A stretch of DNA of 59,913 bases, taken from assembly GCA_014084085.1 (NCBI GenBank), contig NPFB01000059.1, forward strand, positions 140,009 to 199,921. The letters are read 5' to 3'. Each line of letters opens with the position of its first letter. The stretch's first letter is position 1. Source of the DNA: Hondaea fermentalgiana. Lineage: Eukaryota > Sar > Bigyra > Thraustochytrida > Thraustochytriidae. Below, in pieces: positions 46,503 to 56,761 of this stretch. The position numbers were made by a program, and so were the translations under genes. Below the pieces are notes generated by a model. The model was not told the DNA's origin, did not search any database, and saw only the letters and a list, made by a program, of their open reading frames with translations.

Positions 46503-47637
46503 AACGGAAACTGGAAGCGACGATAGTCCGCGCCTAAACTAGTTCTAGCATAGCACTTGACGTATGAAGATGGACTAGGTCTCCGACCTAGTTACCACTG
46601 AAGCCAAGCAGTCGGGACTCGACAACAAGTTGCAGACCGATGCAGGCAGAACCGTAACTATCCGCAAGTTCTCCGAGTACCAACGAGAAACATTTGCGTC
46701 ACATTCTACTTTCCCGTTTCGTGCAAGGCACGAAGCGGTTATTCTTGTATGTTTAGTCAAATCATCATCTTCTTTTTCTCCAAGGCTTGAAGATATCGTC
46801 AAATACTCCCCGTTCGCCCATCTGCTATGGTTCTTCCGGCTCGGCTGCGACTTGGCGTCAATAGACATAGGAGACTCTCAGCAGAAACAGGCGGATGACC
46901 TGTCGCTCACCAGAGGTGTGCATCTTCTCGGAGCCGGAGTTGATCGCGAGCCTGGCGGACCTTTCTTCCTCCGATCCAGGCCACCGTCGAAAGCTGCTCT
47001 CCGCGCCACTGGCAGGCAGAGCACCAAAACTTTCTCAGTTGCGCTCTCCCTCGTCCACCATCTCATCTGCAGGCTTGCGGAAGCGGGCATGCGCAGCGCA
47101 AGGAGCACGCGCCGTCTCCTGGACAGTCTCTCAGCGGCCAATAAGGTCAGCGACAGCGAAGCAATTCGCAGTGTCGCGAGTCTCCCGTTCTCCCGGCCAC
47201 TGGACACGCAACGCACGTGTCGGCTGCGTGTAATGTGGGCAGTGCAGAGCAGTGCAGAGCAGTGCAGTGCAGTCCCGTGCAGTGCCCGTGCAGTGCAATG
47301 GCATCAGTTCCTGTCACGCGATCGCTGCGAGAGGCCGCGGCACGTGCAGGACGTCGTCCGCTGCCGCAGCCGCGGCCGCATGCATGCACAGTCAATTCCC
47401 AGCCGCCAGCTCGTGGACGATCCTAGCGGCACCTCTCTGCGGCAGCGGGTTCTCCCAGTACAAGTATCTGTGGGTTCTCCGGTGACGTAGAAGAGCGCAC
47501 ACCCCCCTTGCTTCATTCACTTCAAGTTTTGTCCGAAGCAGACAGCTAGTGCACTGCCTGCCTCATGGTCGCCCCAGGGCGCACGCCGGCCAGGTAAAAG
47601 GTGAAAACCGTGTCTGCACTTTGCATGCCAATGCTGT
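46503..47637. other. Region between element fragment and module B, no confident gene
   Basis: A 286-codon frame (46630-47490, plus) is open, but its composition is Arg/Ser-rich and no domain can be seen. A GCAGTGCAGA run occurs at 47240-47300. Nothing else is supported. Confidence 0.35.
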
Positions 47638-47815
47638 ACCATGCACACATCGCCTCGCCGTGCACACATTGCCTCGCCAAGACAAAACTGTGCAGCGCGA
47701 GCAGCTGCAGCAGTCCCGCAATCACCGAGAGCGTCGTTTACGCTGGAGCTTACAAGGCTTTGGAGCTCAAGAGAAAAGGACAAGGCGAAGCGAAGCACAA
47801 GTCGGCGTTGGCAAC

Positions 47816-48220
47816 ATGATCGGCTGGATTCTGGATGGAGCACCCGTAATGGATGCACCAGAAGTTGAGGAGATGGTGCGCTCGCGCGGCAAGCTGCCTG
47901 CTGCTGAGGCGCTTGGCTACGCCGCACAGCTTGACAACAACAGTGTCACCACGGGGTGCTACGTTATGGAGCTGCAACGGCCGTGTCACTGTCCCGCAGG
48001 GTACGTTTACCTTTGTACTAAGGGAAAGCAGTTGTATTTTTGCAATACCATCCCGGGCTACTGCTTCAACAACCTTACCGAGGCCACCACGGATGGCTCC
48101 CACTACACCAGCCTCCCTGGAGACATCATGCTCGCCAAGGTTGACGACAAAAATGACACGCTGGCGTGCTACTTCGGCATGTGCTTGACCGGTCCATGCT
48201 GTTATTGCAGGAAAAAATAA
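47816..48220 (+). CDS. Small Cys-rich protein, copy B
   Basis: The 134-residue product has 11 Cys and is a paralogue of copy A. Conserved blocks are VMDAPEVEEMVRSRGKLP, EALGYAAQLDN, TGCY, LQRPC.CP, TDG.HY and KVDDKNDTLACY followed by GPCCYC and a basic end. Several Cys in the middle have moved relative to copy A. The frame is open upstream to 47549, but similarity to copy A begins at the Met used here. No signal peptide is visible. Function unknown. Confidence 0.75.
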   Translation: MIGWILDGAPVMDAPEVEEMVRSRGKLPAAEALGYAAQLDNNSVTTGCYVMELQRPCHCPAGYVYLCTKGKQLYFCNTIPGYCFNNLTEATTDGSHYTSLPGDIMLAKVDDKNDTLACYFGMCLTGPCCYCRKK

Positions 48221-48303
48221 AGGTCGACGACATAAATGACACTCTGGCGTGCTACCACGGCATGTGCTTGAGCGGTCCATGCTGTTATTGCAGAAAAAAA
48301 TGA
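48221..48303 (+). pseudogene. Partial tandem copy of the 3' end of Cys-rich gene B
   Basis: Directly after the stop of copy B the last ~80 bp are repeated: the translation reads VDDINDTLACYHGMC, then LSGPCCYCRKK and a stop. No start codon or upstream part is present. It could be a remnant of unequal exchange or, less likely, an alternative last exon. Confidence 0.75.
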
Positions 48304-48465
48304 ACAATTTTATAATGCAGCCTTTTGTTTTGCGAGGATCCAGAATGATGACAGGTAGCTTTTGCATGGCCACGTCACGGCACTGCGGGCGACCAAGACA
48401 TTCTGTTGCCTGGCTGAACGTCAAGTGAGAAATAAAAAGCGTCACTGATAAGAGGTCCTGCCTCA

Positions 48466-48560
48466 ATGGCATGACAACTTGACAATTGTGGCACTTGGTC
48501 AAAACTATGGTACGACACGAGCATCTTCAAGCTCAACAAGCAAAATCGCCGTTAGACCAT
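48466..48560 (+). repeat. Single satellite unit of module B
   Basis: One diverged copy of the 99-bp unit present four times at 44707-45102. Confidence 0.85.
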
Positions 48561-48751
48561 GCACCACGCGTCTTGAGCGTCGATCAGCTTGACGTAGAAA
48601 CTCGGCATCACTTGGAAGCGTTCCTTGCTTGAGTGCGCAGAAGCTGAGCGGCAAATCTCAGCTTCACGTCGCTTCTGTCAGAGCTTGAAGATAATATGAA
48701 GATTATAAAAAGAGGATGATTTGACTGGACCATAATGGTGAAGGGGTTGGT

Positions 48752-48916
48752 CCAACGAATACTTTCGACGTGGAGCAGGACGTCAACGCATGCATTTGCA
48801 ATGATGCTGCGCGGAGCTGGTCGCTCTCATCTAACTTTCTGGTCGATGTATTGACGCATCGATACTCTAAAGTTGCTTTTCTCCCGGCGCTAGATCGCTA
48901 AGACTACCCACTCCAT
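48752..48916 (+). repeat. Dispersed inverted repeat, copy 2
   Basis: It matches the reverse complement of 46330-46502. It reads VDVLTHRYSKVAFLPA in one frame and soon meets a stop, so it is a decayed fragment. Confidence 0.75.
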
Positions 48917-49991
48917 TCTTGTGGTTGAACAAAAGTGTAGCTCACGACTTCGGTCCAAGACCTTAACGCACATCACTCGCTTTAGAAGATGAATGTGGAT
49001 CTTGAAACTAGTGGCAGGAAATGCCACCTAGCTCCCGACATAGTGTGGATGTACTTCGGCAACGGCAACACCGAAAGGCGAGCGAAAAGAAATTTTAGCG
49101 CGAGTCGTATCATCAAGCATGCCATTGAATCAAGATCAAGATGAATAGAATCAAGAAATCATTGCAACTACTTTTACAAGCGACAAGCAAACCCAATTTT
49201 TGATTTTCTGTTGTTCGCAGACCTCTTGTTCAATTGGTTCTCTGTCTTGATCCGTTGGGTTGAGAATCCCTCTCGCGGTGTTTGTCCAAATCAATCATTC
49301 TGGCCCATGTAGATATTTCACATTCGAATGCCCCTCTCTCTTGCAGCAGTGCGACGATTCACGCGCGACGCGCACGTGCGTCACCACCCTCTCCTCTCCC
49401 TACGGCATCTCCTTCATATCCAACCGTGACGCTGGCCGATGGCAGCGCCTGCGACGGGAAAAAACAAATACGTGGCTCCCAGCCCCGCTCCCCAGCCAGC
49501 CACTCCTCGCCTTCCGCCCGTGCCGGCCGTCGCGAGCTCCACCAACCAATCTCGCAACGCCGTCTGCTCTGCGTCGCGGAGGCAGGCCCGCCGAGCGAGC
49601 GGGCGAGCGAGCGAGCGAGCAAGAGTGCCCGCTGCCGCGGCGTGCCGCTCTCGCGTCCGCCATGGCGCGCTCGCCGAGCTGAGCTGAGCTGAGCTGGGCA
49701 CGAGCTCGCGCAAACCATCCATCCATCCATCCATCCATCCATGCGCGGCGGCCGGCGCCGCGCGGGAGGGCCCTCGCTCGGCGCGGCGGCGCGTGCGTGA
49801 GCGCGGCGAGCTCCGTCGTGCGCGGCAGAGGCCCGGCGGCGGCGGGCGAGGGCCGCGTCGCTCGACGAGGAGGAGCACAACGACAACTTGAACGAGGAGG
49901 AGGAGGAGGAGACCTACCCGCGCCGCGCCGCGACGCGCTGCGCTGCGTGCGCGCGGGCGAGGGAGCGCGCGCGGGAGAGGGCGCGCGCGAG
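48917..49991. other. Upstream region of the DAG-lipase-like gene
   Basis: The left part is AT-richer with nothing recognisable. The right part is GC-rich with GAGCTGAGCT repeats (49676-49697), a CATC tetranucleotide run (49708-49741) and low-complexity open frames on both strands. The lipase frame is open from 49797, but those residues are Arg/Gly-rich leader. Confidence 0.45.
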
Positions 49992-52493
49992 ATGTCGAGA
50001 GCGCTGGACGCGGCCGCCGCAGGCGCGGCAGCCGGCGCGGCGGCCGGCGCGGCGGCACCGAAGCTTACGTCGGAAGAGGTGCCCAGGGCGCTGCGAGGCC
50101 AGTCGGCGCTGGGGTACCTCGCCACGGTGACCTCGCTCGTGCTCTTCGCCGTCACGTGGAAACTGCAGCTCGTGCTGAGCGAGGGCCCAAGCAGGCGCTT
50201 CGTCTCGCTCGTCAAGATTGCCGTCACCATGCAGGCTCTGCGCCTCAGCCACGGCGTCGTGCTGCTCGTGCTGCAAGTCCTTGCCATCTTGCAAACGAGA
50301 CGCCTGTCGAAACTCAACGAGACCGAGCGAGGGTCGCTGCCCTTCACCATGGGCAGCGAAGAGCTCGCAGCGGCGCAGCCAGGAAACCTCTCCATCTACC
50401 TGTGGCTCACCCTGGTGCTCGGTTTGGGCTACGTCATTCTAGTTGTAGAGACGGTAGCCGCCGGCCTTCTTACGGGCTTTGCCCCTGTCGTGACGGACTT
50501 TCGCACTAACCCCAAGGCCCTGGGTACCTATGTAGGGGCTCTCGTGTGCATGTGGATTGCCATTGCCATGCGTGTCATTGCATCTGCGCTCTGCTTGCGC
50601 TGGCAACGCGTTTTCCACACCGATCGCTTCATGTGGTTCACACACTATCGGCTACGCGTATCTGCCTCGTTGCGTTGGTTCTTTTGTCTCTGTTGCTGCC
50701 GCTGGGACTACATGTGGGGCGAGCGCTCGCGCAAGCCAGTGCTCGAAGGCGTCTTTGACCAGGACGAGCTGACTGGCACTGCAACCATGATGGCGTACGT
50801 GCTCAACTACAGGTCTCTGGGTCTACGACGATTCGAAATGATGGGGCTGCTGAGCAAACTCTTGTACGACGAAGCCAAGAGACTCAAGGCGGAGAAGGAA
50901 GCTTTTGAGCGCCGCGTCTCCCAGGAGGCCCGCCGTCAAGAAGATCAAGTTAACGCGGGGCCCGTGCGACACTCGGGCGCTGCGTGGATCTTGGATCGCT
51001 CACGAATCGTGCGAGCGCTGCTACAGCAGGAAGAGCGCGTGCCGCCGCAGCCGGCTCTTGGCCCGCTACGCGCGCGCCTGGAAAAGGCTCTGGATCTCAA
51101 CAAGTTTGCCCTTGGAACCTACACGGGCATGCTTCTCGATGCAGAGCGCTCCTGGTGCTGTTTCATCTTGCAGTGGTATTACACGCAAAGAATTTGCTGG
51201 CCATGCTCCATGCGACGCCATCGCGCCCAAGCCCACGTCGACGGTGATAATTGCGTTAACGGTCACCGGACAAAGTTTCTCGACTACTTGGCCGAATCAG
51301 ACGTTGTGCTTCACGCAGGACGCGTCGGCCAGGGCGCCTGTCGAGTCTCGTACCAGCTCATCTCGCGACGACAAGTTTCCGACGCTGCGTCAGGCGAGGA
51401 GATTGTACTCGCCATTCGCGGCACCGAAGACGTGCACGATATGATTACAGATTCACTCATGTGGCCATGCGAACTAGGGACCTCGGAACTGGGGCTCCCT
51501 GCCGGCGCGCATGTTCATTTGGGTGTGCTATTGTGTGTCCGTAACCTCGTCAAAGAAGTGGCACCCAAGTTCGAGCAGGTCGCTGCCGCCTCGCCGTCTG
51601 GATCGCCCATCTGGGTAGTTGGGCACTCCTTGGGCGCCTCGGTGGCGGCACTTTTTGCCGTCGCAATGCGTCACGACGCTTCGTGTCCACATTTGGCAGA
51701 CACTCGTGCCATTTGTTATCAACCGCTCCCTTGTCTGGACTCGGTTGGTCGCGATTATGTCCAGGAGCACGACGGAGAGGCCATTCTGAGCCTGCCATTC
51801 GCCGACGATGTAGTGAGCCGTCTCTCCCTGCAACGGCTTCATCGTCTGACGAGGCGGCTGGAGGCAAGACGGGCTGACGATGCGAATGGTTCTCTTGACA
51901 AGGCCATGCGCAACAAGTTCATTGCCTTTTGGTATTCCTTTCGCTTTGGCTTTCTCGTCCCGCTCCGCTGCCTGTGGGAGGGTCGTGATCGCATTTACCG
52001 CGTGGAAGAAAATGGTTTGCGTGCGAAGCGGGCAAGTCGACGCGGGGCCTCAACCTCGACGGCGACCGAGTCCGATGCGAGCGGCGAAGCTTGGGATCTC
52101 GAGTCTGTAGGAGGCAAGCGGCCGGAACAGACCATCATCAAGGCCTCGGACGATGGATTCGGTGAAAAGGATGCCTTTGTGTACCCGAGACTCTATCTCG
52201 TCGGAACGCTGGTTCACGTGCAGCGTCACCTGCTCCCTGATGGGACTGCAGCCTTTGTGGCCAAACCAAGCGAGCCGGAGGACCGCCCCTTTCGCGACAT
52301 TGAACTCACCAAGGATATGTTTGTCGATCACATGCCTTGGCGTCTTTCTTCGGCGCTTGCCGACGTTCTCGACTTTCACTTTCAACGGGCTTCCACATCG
52401 TCGCAGAAGGCGCCGCGTCCTGCGGAAATTCGTCGAGACCAGAACACCTCCCAGGGCAATGCGGAAAAAGCATTGCCGATCGCTTCAGTCTGA
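49992..52493 (+). CDS. Diacylglycerol lipase-like membrane protein (lipase class 3)
   Basis: From the ATG at 49992 the protein has 833 residues. Four hydrophobic segments (about 40-63, 78-101, 134-157, 178-201) precede a cytoplasmic alpha/beta-hydrolase domain, the layout of sn-1 DAG lipases. The lipase part has IVLAIRGTEDVHDMITD (471-487), the nucleophile elbow GHSLG with Ser546, and FADDVVSRLS with Asp605 or 606 as the likely acid; the His is probably in the C-terminal third (HMPWRL region). A Cys-rich stretch (FFCLCCCRW, 230-238) follows TM4 and may be palmitoylated. An Arg-rich, Ser-rich insert lies between the acid and the His. DAG lipases release fatty acid from diacylglycerol; the exact substrate is inferred. 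An upstream in-frame ATG (49797) adds a low-complexity leader. Confidence 0.83.
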   Translation: MSRALDAAAAGAAAGAAAGAAAPKLTSEEVPRALRGQSALGYLATVTSLVLFAVTWKLQLVLSEGPSRRFVSLVKIAVTMQALRLSHGVVLLVLQVLAILQTRRLSKLNETERGSLPFTMGSEELAAAQPGNLSIYLWLTLVLGLGYVILVVETVAAGLLTGFAPVVTDFRTNPKALGTYVGALVCMWIAIAMRVIASALCLRWQRVFHTDRFMWFTHYRLRVSASLRWFFCLCCCRWDYMWGERSRKPVLEGVFDQDELTGTATMMAYVLNYRSLGLRRFEMMGLLSKLLYDEAKRLKAEKEAFERRVSQEARRQEDQVNAGPVRHSGAAWILDRSRIVRALLQQEERVPPQPALGPLRARLEKALDLNKFALGTYTGMLLDAERSWCCFILQWYYTQRICWPCSMRRHRAQAHVDGDNCVNGHRTKFLDYLAESDVVLHAGRVGQGACRVSYQLISRRQVSDAASGEEIVLAIRGTEDVHDMITDSLMWPCELGTSELGLPAGAHVHLGVLLCVRNLVKEVAPKFEQVAAASPSGSPIWVVGHSLGASVAALFAVAMRHDASCPHLADTRAICYQPLPCLDSVGRDYVQEHDGEAILSLPFADDVVSRLSLQRLHRLTRRLEARRADDANGSLDKAMRNKFIAFWYSFRFGFLVPLRCLWEGRDRIYRVEENGLRAKRASRRGASTSTATESDASGEAWDLESVGGKRPEQTIIKASDDGFGEKDAFVYPRLYLVGTLVHVQRHLLPDGTAAFVAKPSEPEDRPFRDIELTKDMFVDHMPWRLSSALADVLDFHFQRASTSSQKAPRPAEIRRDQNTSQGNAEKALPIASV

Positions 52494-53542
52494 ATCACAT
52501 TGCTGCAGTAAGTTACAAGATGGAGGGGAGAGTGGGAGGGAAAGAGAGAGAGAGAGAGAGAGCTGGCGTGTATGTGTAGGTTTCCACGGCTGGCCGCGTG
52601 CTTTCGTCCCATGAAGAAAACATACAATCGCTTCTCGAGGCGGGGGGCTCGACCAGGCAACCCGCCACCATTATGAAGATATTATGCTCTTGCAGGATAG
52701 GTATGAGGATATGTGCACGCTGCCGCCGGCCGATAGGATAGATAGAAATCTAGTGGAAAAGGGGAGGAGAGAGTACATGTGGAATGGGAGCGTCTGACGA
52801 TCAATTTTTCGCTCACGACTTTTTCCAAAACAGACTGTTGCTCATTCAAGCAACTTGCGCGCGCGACATTGTATTCTTTAATTTTTGCGTGATCCTATCT
52901 TTAGTTCCGATTGTAGTAAAATAAGCCAACCTCTTTGCGTTGCTTGTCCGTTTTCTCCGTTTTTCGATTTGTTCCCGGTAAGGGTCGGCGTCGCTGTGCT
53001 CTTGGGTCCTGTGGACGTCGGTGATGTTTGTGTGCCTTGAGTAGACTGTGATCAAATTCGCATTCGTCACAGTGGTATGGGAAAATGTGTTCCTGACGTT
53101 TTCACAGTTCAAGGAAAGCATTTGTAGACATTTCCTTTTTGGAGCTCCGTGCAAGACGACAGTACAGCAGACCATGGAAACAGAATAGGACTGCCGAAGC
53201 ACCTTTCGACAAAGGACCCCGCATTCCCCCCCCCCCCCCCCCCCCCTCTCAAAAAAGAGAGGGAAAAAATGAACATATTACTCACACTGCGCGACAAGCA
53301 GCGCTTAACCAAAGAAGCGAAGAGCAATAAAGAGAAAAAAGTGAATCCGTCAAAAGCATACGTCACGCATGACTTAGCAGCTTTGGGACATCAATAGGTT
53401 TGAAGAAAAAAAAACTGTTTTCAATCACTTTTAAGGGACGGGAGACGGTTCGCTCAGCCAAGAGGAGATTTCGCCGCTCCCCACAAGAGGGGGGTCTCTT
53501 CTTGCTGGCTGCACTCACTTGTCAGGGCTAGGCACACTCTTA
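52494..53542. other. Intergenic between convergent genes with poly-C tract
   Basis: A (GA)n run is at 52545-52562 and a run of 21 C at 53226-53246. Short frames here have no domain. The last part is the 3' flank of NDUFA12. Confidence 0.5.
53226..53246. repeat. Poly-C tract (21 C)
   Basis: Uninterrupted run of C. Its complement, a run of 20 G, lies at 56945-56964 on the same strand, on the far side of the tRNA cluster. Exact length in the assembly may be unreliable. Confidence 0.9.
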
Positions 53543-54292
53543 TTACTTGGCGACACCCTTTTCCTCGTTCATGCGCTTGCGCTGCGCCCAAAAGAGCTCC
53601 CAAGGTTCCTTCTCCTTTTCGGGCTCGCCAACGACGTTAGACTTGGGCTCGGGAGCGGCGCCCCAGACCTCGATCTTGGGACCCTTCTCCTCAAACAACG
53701 GACTTGCCACGGTGCCGGGCTGAACGTAGTAGTCGTTGACGCCTGCCTTGGAGAAGTAGTGGTCGACGTTGTAGCCGCGCTCGCGCTGCAGCGTCGGGTT
53801 CTTGCGCCAGTCGCGCCTGTGCTTAATGTTGATGTGGTGCCTGACCGGGGTGTCGACGCCGTCGATAATGTGGTAGCCGGTCTCGGTGGTGGGCTCGACC
53901 GAGTCTGGGACCTTGTCGGTCACCGAATGAAGCCATCCGTGCCACGTGGGAGAGATCTCCGAGGCGTCCCAGAGGGTGCCGTGCGTGAGCCGGGCGGGCT
54001 CGACCCAGCGGTGCTGGCCTATCTCGTTGTCGTTTTGTTGGCGACGAAGGCGGTGCGGGTTTGCACATCGAGACGCAAAGATTGACAGCGTTAGTTGCCT
54101 GTTATCGTTTCCAGGGGTTTATATTTGCGCGAGACGTCTTTACTTACCGTACTGCTCCTCGAGGTTCTCGTAGTACTTGTTGCCAAACTCGTCCGTGCCG
54201 ACGTACGTGCCGAACTTGATCTGTTTGAGCTGGTAAAACTTGCGCAGGGTGTCCTTGAGACCCCACGTCTGCACCGCCTTGATGTAGTTCAT
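53543..54292 (-). CDS. NDUFA12: NADH:ubiquinone oxidoreductase subunit NDUFA12 (B17.2), two exons
   Basis: NDUFA12 is an accessory subunit of mitochondrial complex I. Exon 1 is 54292-54148 and exon 2 is 54018-53543, with a 129-bp intron (GTAAGT...TAG); joining restores the codon Gly49 and gives 206 residues. The first exon has GTYVGTDEFGNKYYENLEEQ and the second continues QHRWVEPARLTHGTLWDASEI and SPTWHGWLH, the family core. The C-terminal ~90 residues (after GVDTPVRHH) are an extension compared with the short animal protein and include NPTLQRERGYNVDHYF. There is no classical presequence, as is usual for this subunit. Confidence 0.93.
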
Positions 54293-54964
54293 CTTGCTGG
54301 CCTTCCCTGCGGAGCTCCTAGCTACTACTGCTGCTGCTGCTGCTGCAGCTGCGCGTCGCCCAGCGCTTTGTGAATGGAATGAAGCGGCGCCGCCAAGCAG
54401 CTGCTCGCTGGTCTCGGGCGCGCGAGTGGGGACGGGTCTTCCCGCGTCTCTCCGGGCCGCGCCGCTGCTGCCGAGGTCCCTCCGTGCGCGCGCGCGCGAA
54501 GCCGCTCCCTCGCTCTCTCGGTCTACACGCTCTGGTCGGCAGGAGCGGCAGCGGCGCAAAGTCCACTTGCAGTGCCCGCGTACTATCGAGAATGACGTAA
54601 ACTACCCTTCGGGCCGAAATTTGCGCACTTATCCCGTCTCCTGCAAGTCGCGCAAACGCTGGCAGCGACTGCCCCTTTGTCTTGGGCGGCAAGACCGCTA
54701 CCGCAATTCACCGCGCGGGTCGAAGCTGGATACGAGCACGAATATCGTGAGCGGCGGCCACGGCGACGACGATTTTATGTCTTTTTCAGGCGTTGGAGAA
54801 GACTAGCTTGAGACACGACGCGCAGCAAGGTGAGTAGATACTAAGAGCCAAGAAAAAAAGGGCAGCGCCCAGGGTACCCCCCATCTGGTTCTAAATATCA
54901 TAATGTGAAGGGGGCTAGAAAAGGAGTCTGAAATTTGCAGCAAAGATAAAAAAAAAATATCGAG
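54293..54964. other. NDUFA12 upstream region
   Basis: It contains a GCT/GCA trinucleotide run (54330-54346) and CGCG-rich DNA. A 170-codon plus-strand frame (54294-54806) has no domain and lies opposite the gene's promoter, so it is not called. Confidence 0.45.
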
Positions 54965-55036
54965 GGTCCCACCCGCGAATCGAACGCGGGACCTCTCCCA
55001 CCCTAAGGGAGAATCATGCCACTAGACCAGTGGGAC
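54965..55036 (-). tRNA. tRNA-Pro (AGG), copy 1
   Basis: Read on the minus strand, the acceptor arms GTCCCAC and GTGGGAC pair; the D arm begins GGTCTAG; the anticodon stem CTCCC/GGGAG encloses the loop TTAGGGT with anticodon AGG; the T arm is CCGCG-TTCGATT-CGCGG. No intron. A run of A on the plus strand just left of it (54949-54957) is a T run downstream of the gene, a Pol III terminator. CCA is not encoded. Confidence 0.97.
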
Positions 55037-55654
55037 TGTTTTCTGTGATATCCGTTGCCCTTGCTCTTGTCACATATATAGCAAATTAGCTTGGGTTTGA
55101 AGGAGAAGGACATGATCATGGTGTCAGTCAGTGAAAGAAGCATGGTGACTGTCGGCGAAAGAAGCATGGTAACTGTCAGCGAAAGAAACAAGGTGGCTGC
55201 GAGCAAGAGAAGCACGACGGTACGTACGCACATCTTTTATTGATTCTGAAATTCATATTTGACGCGGACGGTAACTATTGCATTGCATGAAGATGCATAC
55301 TGAGAACCCACTTGTGGGGAGATGTTGGCTGATTGAGCAATTGTCAAAGCGCACTCGGTGCACTACTCATGCAACGAGATCGCATAGCATGACTGATAAC
55401 TACACTTTTACGGATGGACATCGATGATTCGGACCGCTTGCTTTGGGTTCTTTCTCGGAAAGGTCGTAAGCTTGCATTTTTGTTGAGACGTTGATGACAA
55501 TTGATAATACTTTTGACGACAATCTTTTGCTGTGTGTCGATTTCGAAGAAGGAAGGCGAATAAATTTTAGCTCGTGGCGCTGGTCATCCAAAAAGAATTC
55601 GAAGTTGAACATGGTCGCGAAGTCGAAAAAAAAATACCAAAAAAATATTTCAAG
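55037..55654. other. Spacer between tRNA copies 1 and 2
   Basis: It contains an imperfect ~27-bp repeat (GAAAGAAGCATGGTGACTGT-like, 55113-55200). No gene is seen. Confidence 0.5.
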
Positions 55655-55726
55655 GGTCCCACCCGCGAATCGAACGCGGGACCTCTCCCACCCTAAGGGA
55701 GAATCATGCCACTAGACCAGTGGGAC
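55655..55726 (-). tRNA. tRNA-Pro (AGG), copy 2
   Basis: Identical to copy 1 over the tRNA body, same anticodon AGG. A-rich plus-strand DNA (55626-55648) provides the minus-strand T-rich terminator. Confidence 0.97.
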
Positions 55727-56518
55727 TCATTACCGTTGGTGCCGGGACTCGTCACGGTACTCATCAAGCACCAGCACGCCTCGGTGCATCGCCACACGAG
55801 AGATAGAATCCAAAATTTTAGGAGCCTCCCTGTCTTTCCCACTAGAAATTGACTCTAAGAAGATGAGCATGACACAAGAAAATATTCACGATGATATCTA
55901 TGCACTGGCAAATGGTTCAGCCTCGAGGGCGCTTTCAAGAAACAATATTTTTTTTCAATGCTACTCGCTCACGCCGAATGAATGTTCAGGAAAACACAAC
56001 GAGAACTGCGGAAACTATGGAAGAGAAAGAATCCTTGTGCGATGCCTTCAGCTTCGTTTTTTTTTTTAAGACCAACTTCCTGAGGTTTCCTTTGGTTTCG
56101 GCTGAGAGATCGCTAGCTAATGCGTGCCCCGGCGATCGCTTGACTTCTCCATAAGAGCGACAGAGTCGGTCGCGGCTTGCTTTTTTGACTGTACAAAATT
56201 ATACCAGCCCTAGCTTTGACCTGGATTAATGTAAACGTGACCAATGCTGCTTGTCCAATTGAAGTAGCAATGGAAAGCTAAACTTTTTATAAACAAATCT
56301 TGTTCTTCCGAATCTGATTCACTGGCTCATCACCTAGGAAGCTTCTAGATCGGCGACAGATTCGGATGATCCACCTCAGCCTTTTACTGCATGACAGAGG
56401 TGAAAAATTTTACCCGACAGATTGCGCAGACAGGACGGTCATCTCGATGTCTCCGCACTCACAACCAACCCCTCGCTAGACCAAAAAAAAATCCTCGCAA
56501 AAAAAAAACATTGTAGAG
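55727..56518. other. Spacer between tRNA copies 2 and 3
   Basis: AT-richer DNA with T tracts (55951-55957, 56058-56069). No gene is seen. Confidence 0.5.
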
Positions 56519-56590
56519 GGTCCCACCCGCGAATCGAACGCGGGACCTCTCCCACCCTAAGGGAGAATCATACCACTAGACCAGTGGGAC
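56519..56590 (-). tRNA. tRNA-Pro (AGG), copy 3 (one D-loop variant)
   Basis: Same as copy 1 except one base: CATACC instead of CATGCC on the plus strand, a C-to-T change in the D loop of the tRNA. The fold and anticodon AGG are unaffected. A run of A at 56500-56508 gives the terminator. Confidence 0.97.
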
Positions 56591-56689
56591 AGGTGAAACG
56601 AGTCGATACTGCGTCCACCCAATTCACTTGGCCAGGAGAGCCGCAAGGAAAAAAAAAAATGGAAAGATGGCAAAAAAAACATTATAGAG

Positions 56690-56761
56690 GGTCCCACCCG
56701 CGAATCGAACGCGGGACCTCTCCCACCCTAAGGGAGAATCATGCCACTAGACCAGTGGGAC
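56690..56761 (-). tRNA. tRNA-Pro (AGG), copy 4
   Basis: Identical to copy 1 over the tRNA body. It lies about 100 bp from copy 3 and shares its downstream flank (CATTATAGAGG versus CATTGTAGAGG), so copies 3 and 4 look like a recent local duplication. Confidence 0.97.

Larger units (their letters stand above)
47638..48722 (+). repeat. Duplicated module B (Cys-rich gene plus flanks)
   Basis: Second copy of the 43971-45345 block in the same orientation, about 3.7 kb downstream. It has one satellite unit (48466-48560) and an extra partial copy of the gene's 3' end. Confidence 0.85.

Noticed and set aside
46630..47490. 286-codon plus-strand frame between the modules
   Set aside because: No domain, biased composition and no relative in the window. 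Kept only as a note in the intergenic entry.
54294..54806. 170-codon plus-strand frame opposite the NDUFA12 promoter
   Set aside because: Ala/Arg/Ser-rich, no domain, and it begins inside a GCT repeat at the NDUFA12 leader.
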